Below, one piece after another: positions 60,000-64,000 of a DNA stretch of 64,000 nucleotides. The notes beneath the pieces were generated by a model. It worked only from the letters and a program-made list of their open reading frames with translations. It made no database searches and had not been told where the DNA came from. The stretch is taken from the NCBI RefSeq assembly GCF_018860155.1, contig NZ_JAHKNI010000003.1, positions 434,001 through 498,000 of the forward strand, in the 5' to 3' direction. The translations under genes were made by a program, and so were the position numbers. Position 1 is the first letter of the stretch; each line of letters opens with the position of its first letter. Source of the stretch: Nocardia albiluteola. Lineage in GTDB: Bacteria > Actinomycetota > Actinomycetes > Mycobacteriales > Mycobacteriaceae.

Positions 60000-60393
60000 G
60001 AGAATTCCTTATCGTCGAAGGGGATTGCGCTGTGCGGCTCGGAATGGTTCAGCCACAGGACGTTTCGATAACACGGGGCAACCGCACGGCACACTCAGTG
60101 TGGCCGAATTCCGATCACCACCACATCCGCCGACGCGCGAACGCCGGACTACGTCGCAATACGTATTCCCAGTCCAGGCAAGTCTCGATTGGGCCCGAGG
60201 TTACGGCTCCGGGCGCAGCTACCCACCTCTCGCGAAGGAGGCGAACTCGGGTCGTTACCGCTCCCGGACGGTGTAGTCAGGTGGGTGACCCGCGCCGCCA
60301 TATCGGAAAACGAGCTGGCCGAGCGGGTAGGCCGGATTTTTCGGCTGGGAACGGTCGAACGGTAGCGCGCCGCGGTTCGGGACGGCGTCGTGC
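60000..60393. other. Intergenic stretch between two minus-strand genes
   Basis: About 394 bp between the DUF4386-type gene's start and the TetR stop. Open frames are short and unconvincing. I see no repeat, terminator or RNA gene; the promoter of the membrane protein must lie here. Confidence 0.5.
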
Positions 60394-61005
60394 TCAGTTC
60401 TCGGCCGCTCCCGGCGCGGCGGGGAGGGCGCTGTTGATGAGTATCGCGGCGATGGCGGCGGCGGTCGGGAGGGTCTCGATGCCGAGTGCTCGGGTGCGGG
60501 CCGAGGCGCCGTCGAGGAGCAGGGCCAGTTGTTCGCCGAGCTGCTGGGGGTCGGTGGCGCCGGCCTGGCGGGCAGTTTCGGTGAAGCGGGTGGCGACGGA
60601 GGCCTTGTAGTCGTGTGCGCGGCGGCGGGCTGGGTGGTGGGGGTCGGTGATCTCGACAGCGGCCGCGATAAAGGGGCACAGCGGTGTCACCTCCTGCGGT
60701 GGTACCGACTGTGGCTTGTCGAAGGCGGCGAGCAGCTTCTGCCGGGGGGTGAGATCGGTGCGGTCGAATACTTCGGGCATGGTGTCGGGATCGTGCCGGC
60801 GCAGATACTCGGCTACGAGCTCGTCTTTGCCGCTGAAGTGCTGGTATGCGGTGCGCTTCGACACCTGGGCCACCGCGCAGAGCTGGTCCATGCCGGTATT
60901 GCTGATGCCCTGCTCACCGAACAGCTGCCGTGACGCCTCGAGGATCCGTTCGCGCGCGCCCCTGCCGCGACGTTGACCCCGGGGGCCCTTCTCCAACTCG
61001 GTCAC
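60394..61005 (-). CDS. TetR/AcrR-family repressor
   Basis: A 203-residue regulator starting with GTG at 61005. Helix-turn-helix: ARERILEASRQLFGEQGISN and MDQLCAVAQVSKRTAYQHFSG (about 17-60). The C-terminal region, with TPLCPFIAAAVEITDPHHPA and RFTETARQAGA, is typical of the group regulating SDR and other small-molecule enzymes. It diverges from the SDR gene across 144 bp that contains a strong inverted repeat (61036-61083) and probably represses it. The inducer is unknown. Confidence 0.88.
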   Translation of the reverse strand: MTELEKGPRGQRRGRGARERILEASRQLFGEQGISNTGMDQLCAVAQVSKRTAYQHFSGKDELVAEYLRRHDPDTMPEVFDRTDLTPRQKLLAAFDKPQSVPPQEVTPLCPFIAAAVEITDPHHPARRRAHDYKASVATRFTETARQAGATDPQQLGEQLALLLDGASARTRALGIETLPTAAAIAAILINSALPAAPGAAEN

Positions 61006-61035
61006 GGTGTCATGCTACCGCGCGGGTAACGGTAG

Positions 61036-61083
61036 GTGTACTTAGCTTGCGCGTCGTCCTGCCGGCTGTTAGCTTAAGTACAC
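61036..61083. promoter_or_regulatory. Operator of the divergent TetR/SDR pair
   Basis: GTGTACTT (61036-61043) is inverted as AAGTACAC (61076-61083), and TTAGCTT follows or precedes each arm (near 61042 and 61069). The repeat may be one wide operator or two sites on opposite strands. Confidence 0.6.
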
Positions 61084-61149
61084 CGAATCGTTCACATAAC
61101 GCGATTCGTGCAGGTGGGAGCCGATTAAGTGACGAAAGAGGGAGTGATC

Positions 61150-61884
61150 ATGGGAAAGCTCGATGGCAAGGTCGCGGTAATCACGGGCGGATCCAGCGGT
61201 ATGGCGCTGGCGAGCGCCGAACTGTTTGTCCAGGAGGGTGCGTACGTCTACATCACTGGTCGGCGGAAAGCGGCGCTGGACGAGGCCGTCGAGCTTATCG
61301 GGCGCAATGTGACCGGCGTGCAGGGTGATGCTTCCGACCTGGCCGACTTGGACCGGCTGTTCGAGACGGTCGAACGGGAGCACGGCGCTATCGACGTGCT
61401 GTTCGCGAGTGCCGGGACGGCCGAGGCGGCCAAACTCGGCGACATTACCGAAACGCAATTCGACAATACTTTCGGGCTGAACACCCGCGGCACGTTATTC
61501 ACCGTGCAGAAAGCGCTGCGTTTGTTCAACAACGGTGGGTCGATCTTCATGACCGGGTCGATCGCCTCGGTCAAGGGTTGGCCGGATTACAGCGTCTACG
61601 CGGCGAGCAAGGCCGCGCTGCACGCATTGGCCCGCGTGTGGTTGTACGAGCTGAGGGAGCGGCGGATCCGGGTCAATGTGCTGAGCCCGGGCCAGATCGC
61701 GACGCCGATTCAGGAGCAGTTGTTCGACGCGGAGACCAAGGCGCAGTTCGAAGCCTTGATCCCGCGGGGGAAGATGGGCCGGCCCGAGGAGATCGCCACG
61801 GTCGCACTGTTCCTCGCCTCGAACGACTCGTCCTTCGTCAACGGTATGGAACTGGCCGTCGATGGCGGCACCTCCGCGATCTGA
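61150..61884 (+). CDS. Short-chain dehydrogenase/reductase
   Basis: A 244-residue classical SDR. The cofactor motif TGGSSGMALA departs from the usual TGxxxGIG by having Met-Ala in place of Ile-Gly. The catalytic Ser lies in FMTGSIAS, and YAASK gives Tyr and Lys; NxxG-type and PGxIxTP segments are present (LSPGQIATPI). ATG 61150 has GAGGGAG upstream. It is probably an NAD(P)H-dependent alcohol or ketone reductase, under control of the divergent TetR. Its last codons overlap the beginning of a LysR remnant in another frame. Confidence 0.9.
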   Translation: MGKLDGKVAVITGGSSGMALASAELFVQEGAYVYITGRRKAALDEAVELIGRNVTGVQGDASDLADLDRLFETVEREHGAIDVLFASAGTAEAAKLGDITETQFDNTFGLNTRGTLFTVQKALRLFNNGGSIFMTGSIASVKGWPDYSVYAASKAALHALARVWLYELRERRIRVNVLSPGQIATPIQEQLFDAETKAQFEALIPRGKMGRPEEIATVALFLASNDSSFVNGMELAVDGGTSAI

Positions 61885-62119
61885 TTGGCTCGCGAAACTC
61901 CACCTCGTCGCCGCGGGTTGCGGAATCACCACCGTCCCAGCCGGTCTCGCACCGGTCGAGCCGCCCGGCATGCGGATGCTGCCGGTCCACGGCGGGCCCG
62001 CCGAGCAACGTCGCATACTGCTGGCCAGGATGCCGGGCCCGCTCCCCGAACCCGTCGCCCGCCTGGCCGAAACCCTGCGCGCGGCCGCCGTCGACTTCGC
62101 GGCTCGGCCGGAGGCCTGA
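61865..62119 (+). pseudogene. LysR-family regulator remnant (C-terminal 80 residues)
   Basis: One frame immediately after, and overlapping, the SDR stop encodes PRSDWLAKLHLVAAGCGITT, VPAGLAPVEPPGMRMLPVHG and RRILLARMPGPLP, the last part of a LysR effector domain. The helix-turn-helix and about 200 residues are missing and there is no start codon in place. A deleted regulator, probably removed when the SDR region was assembled. Confidence 0.65.
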
Positions 62120-62484
62120 ATCGGGCTGTTCCACTTGCCCGCCGGGCCGAAACTCGGCGCATCGTCGCTACCGACTCCGTCGGCCGGCTTCGATCCTGAA
62201 TCCAGCTGTACGCCAGTATATTTCACCTTGACCGGGGGTCTTCGATCGAGAGGGGCCCACCCGGAAAACCGTGTTCTTTCCTCGTCACCGGCGGCTCGGA
62301 GGTTTCCTACCGGCCAGCCGTGTGGTCCGGGCTGAAAGATGGCGATCGACGCGACGAGAATGCCCTGCGCATCGGCTTGCTGCGGGTTGGTGATCGATCC
62401 GGACGGGCTGCGTACCGCCCGGACGAGGTTCGGGTGCGGACCTATGCTCGCGAGAGAGTCCGAGGACGAGGCGGAGGTGGATTC
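62120..62484. other. Intergenic stretch before the GlxA-type regulator
   Basis: About 365 bp. The frame is open through part of it but gives no recognisable protein. A GGAGG ribosome site lies just before 62485. Nothing else can be supported. Confidence 0.5.
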
Positions 62485-63462
62485 ATGGTGGGTGGTCGGC
62501 GGGTGGTGTTCGTGATGTTCGACGGCATGAAGATGCTGGATGTGACCGGGCCAGCGGAGGTCTTCGCGGAGGCGAATCTGCTCGGCGGCGCCTACGGCCT
62601 GGCCTATGTGTCCGTCTCGGGCGGTCCGGTGGTCGCGTCGAACGGGATGGAGCTCGCCGCCGCCGAGGTCGCCGACTGTGGGGAGGCCGACAGCGTGGTG
62701 ATCGCCGGCGGCGACTGTCTAGTCGGCCGTCCCGTTCCCGCCGGACTGATCGCCGCGATCGAGCAGCTGCGGCCCCGCACCCGTCGCATGGTGTCGATCT
62801 GTACCGGGTCGTTCGCGCTGGCCGCGGCGGGCGTGCTGTCGGGTCGCCGGGCGACCACGCACTGGCGGCACGCGGAGCTGCTGGCGCGCAGCTACCCGGA
62901 TGTCCGGGTGCAGCCCGATGCGCTGTTCGTCGAGGACGACGGCGTGTTCACCTCGGCCGGCGTCACCGCTGGGATGGATCTCGCGCTCGCGCTGGTCGAA
63001 CGCGATCACGGCGTCGACCTCGCGCGGGAGGTCGCGCGCGGCCTGGTCATGTTCATGCAGCGGCCCGGCGGGCAGTCCCAGTTCTCCGCGCCGCTGCGGG
63101 TGCGGCCGCCGCGGACGCCGGCGCTGCGGACCGTGGTCGATCTGATCTCCGCGCAGCCGGCGCTCGACCACAGCGTCAATTCGCTGGCCGACCGGGTGGG
63201 CGTCGGGCCCCGGCACCTGGCGCGACTGTTCGCCGGGGAGCTGGACACCACCCCGGCGAGGTATGTCGAGCAGGTGCGCCTCGACCATGCCAAGGTGCTG
63301 CTCGATGCCGGGCACACCGTGGCCGCGGCCGCCCGCTCGGCAGGATTCGGTAGCTCGGAGACGATGCGCCGAATCTTCGTGGCGCGCTTCGGAATTTCAC
63401 CCAGCCAGTACCGGGCGCGGTTCGGCACGGCCGCCGGCGGGCGTCGCCGCGACGCCGACTGA
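62485..63462 (+). CDS. GlxA-family AraC-type regulator with DJ-1/PfpI-like domain
   Basis: A 325-residue regulator. The N-terminal DJ-1/PfpI-like domain (about 1-190) has VVFVMFDGMKMLDVTGPAEV and the nucleophile-elbow-like SICTGSFALAAAGVLSGR. The C-terminal AraC DNA-binding domain (about 220-320) has NSLADRVGVGPRHLARLFAG and AARSAGFGSSETMRRIFVAR, then FGISPSQYRARF. GGAGG precedes ATG 62485. Family members regulate catabolic or stress genes; the DJ-1-like part senses a small molecule or is inactive. Its target is unknown, as neighbouring genes do not form an obvious pathway. Confidence 0.9.
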   Translation: MVGGRRVVFVMFDGMKMLDVTGPAEVFAEANLLGGAYGLAYVSVSGGPVVASNGMELAAAEVADCGEADSVVIAGGDCLVGRPVPAGLIAAIEQLRPRTRRMVSICTGSFALAAAGVLSGRRATTHWRHAELLARSYPDVRVQPDALFVEDDGVFTSAGVTAGMDLALALVERDHGVDLAREVARGLVMFMQRPGGQSQFSAPLRVRPPRTPALRTVVDLISAQPALDHSVNSLADRVGVGPRHLARLFAGELDTTPARYVEQVRLDHAKVLLDAGHTVAAAARSAGFGSSETMRRIFVARFGISPSQYRARFGTAAGGRRRDAD

Positions 63463-63568
63463 CCCACGTCCGGATCTGTGGGGTACCGGTCGCTCCGCGC
63501 GGTGTCCACCGGCGAATACGGCGGCAACAATGGGAGCTGTCAATACGACCGATAACCAGGAGTTGCCG

Positions 63569-64000
63569 ATGCCAGAACTCATCGCCGGGGTGGTTGTCCC
63601 CGATACCGACCTCGTTCACGAGGCCACCGAGATCGTCCGGCAGGCCGCCGACGAGACGCTCTACCATCATTCGCGCCGGGTGTATCTGTGGGGTTCGCTG
63701 AAGGCCGCGGCGCGCGGACTCGATGTCGATCCCGAATTGGCGTATGTGGGAGGACTTTTCCACGACCTCGGACTGGTGCGCGCTTACGCCGACAAGACCC
63801 GCCGATTCGAGCTCGACGGCGCGGAGGCGGCGCGGAGTTTCCTACTGCGCCACGGCCGTTCGGAGCGCGAGGCCCGCGATGTCTGGCTGGCCATCGCGCT
63901 GCACACCACACCCGAAGTGCCGCACCACCTTCCGCCCGAGGTGGCCGTGGTAACGCTGGGGGTCGAAACCGATGTTCTCGGACTCGATCTCGACGAGATC
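63569..64000 (+). CDS. HD-domain phosphohydrolase-type protein (5' part)
   Basis: The gene continues past the window end; 144 residues are visible. AGGAG lies six bases before ATG 63569. The metal-binding HD elements are YHHSRRVYLWGSLKA (His), GGLFHDLGLV (His-Asp) and ALHTTPEVP (His), the ordered set of a small HD-family hydrolase of the cyanamide hydratase/phosphohydrolase type. Reaction and substrate cannot be stated from this part. Confidence 0.82.
   Translation, partial: MPELIAGVVVPDTDLVHEATEIVRQAADETLYHHSRRVYLWGSLKAAARGLDVDPELAYVGGLFHDLGLVRAYADKTRRFELDGAEAARSFLLRHGRSEREARDVWLAIALHTTPEVPHHLPPEVAVVTLGVETDVLGLDLDEI

Noticed and set aside
1..64000. CRISPR arrays, rRNA and tRNA genes
   Set aside because: Looked for short regularly spaced repeats and conserved RNA sequences; none were seen by eye. 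The only regular repeats are the coding 180-bp units.

Overview
The window looks like chromosomal DNA from a high-GC actinomycete of the Nocardia/Rhodococcus group. The evidence is the strong GC bias, GTG starts, two secreted cutinase-like proteins, a split PPDK-like protein of mycobacterial type, a probable F420-type PPOX protein, and a KstR-like operator. The genus is inferred, not proven. I see no rRNA, tRNA, CRISPR array or phage genes.

Layout. (1) 1-13483: the end of a carboxymuconolactone decarboxylase-like gene and an alpha/beta hydrolase, then a five-gene biosynthetic operon (1587-10768). It encodes an iterative type I polyketide synthase (6-methylsalicylate/orsellinate type), a KAS III-like acyltransferase, a glycosyltransferase and two different phytanoyl-CoA-dioxygenase-like oxygenases. 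A near-perfect 27-bp direct repeat brackets the block. The right copy is split by a 2.7-kb mobile unit with inverted IS701-type ends and CTAG target duplications, carrying a TetR, a SnoaL-like and a mycothiol-dependent-isomerase-like gene. (2) 13527-25116: a reductase-like gene, a small gene, a giant acidic, repetitive, apparently disordered protein (1738 aa), a 1.2-kb stretch without genes, an NCS1 permease remnant, two convergent cutinase-like genes, and a GMC oxidoreductase behind a KstR-like box. (3) 25320-38875: a GH43-like enzyme and a complete histidine utilisation regulon (hutT, hutH, hutG, hutI, hutU, hutC) that includes a large NAD-glutamate dehydrogenase. Two matching 22-bp operators sit in front of hutT-hutH and between hutU and the dehydrogenase. 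(4) 38865-45959: an epimerase, a broken TetR gene, a dihydroxyphthalate-decarboxylase-like protein, and a cyanate block (LysR regulator, carbonic anhydrase, cyanase, zinc deaminase, DUF4822 lipoprotein), preceded by a serine hydrolase lipoprotein. (5) 46121-64000: mixed accessory and housekeeping genes. These are a pentapeptide-repeat membrane protein, a patatin-like protein, a YjbR protein, a GH18-like protein, a VOC protein, a fused acyl-CoA dehydrogenase, a PPDK-like phosphotransfer protein with a small partner, an FAD monooxygenase, two membrane proteins, several regulators, an SDR enzyme followed by a LysR remnant, and the start of an HD-domain gene.

How the genes work together. The polyketide operon should make an aromatic acid from malonyl-CoA, move it to an acceptor, glycosylate it and oxidise it. 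The ketoreductase has lost its catalytic residues, so an unreduced, orsellinate-like acid is more likely than 6-methylsalicylate. The hut genes take up histidine and break it down to glutamate, which the dehydrogenase can feed into the TCA cycle. The cyn genes detoxify cyanate to ammonia and CO2. The most novel parts are the compact polyketide-glycoside operon and its mobile-element boundaries, and the giant acidic protein.
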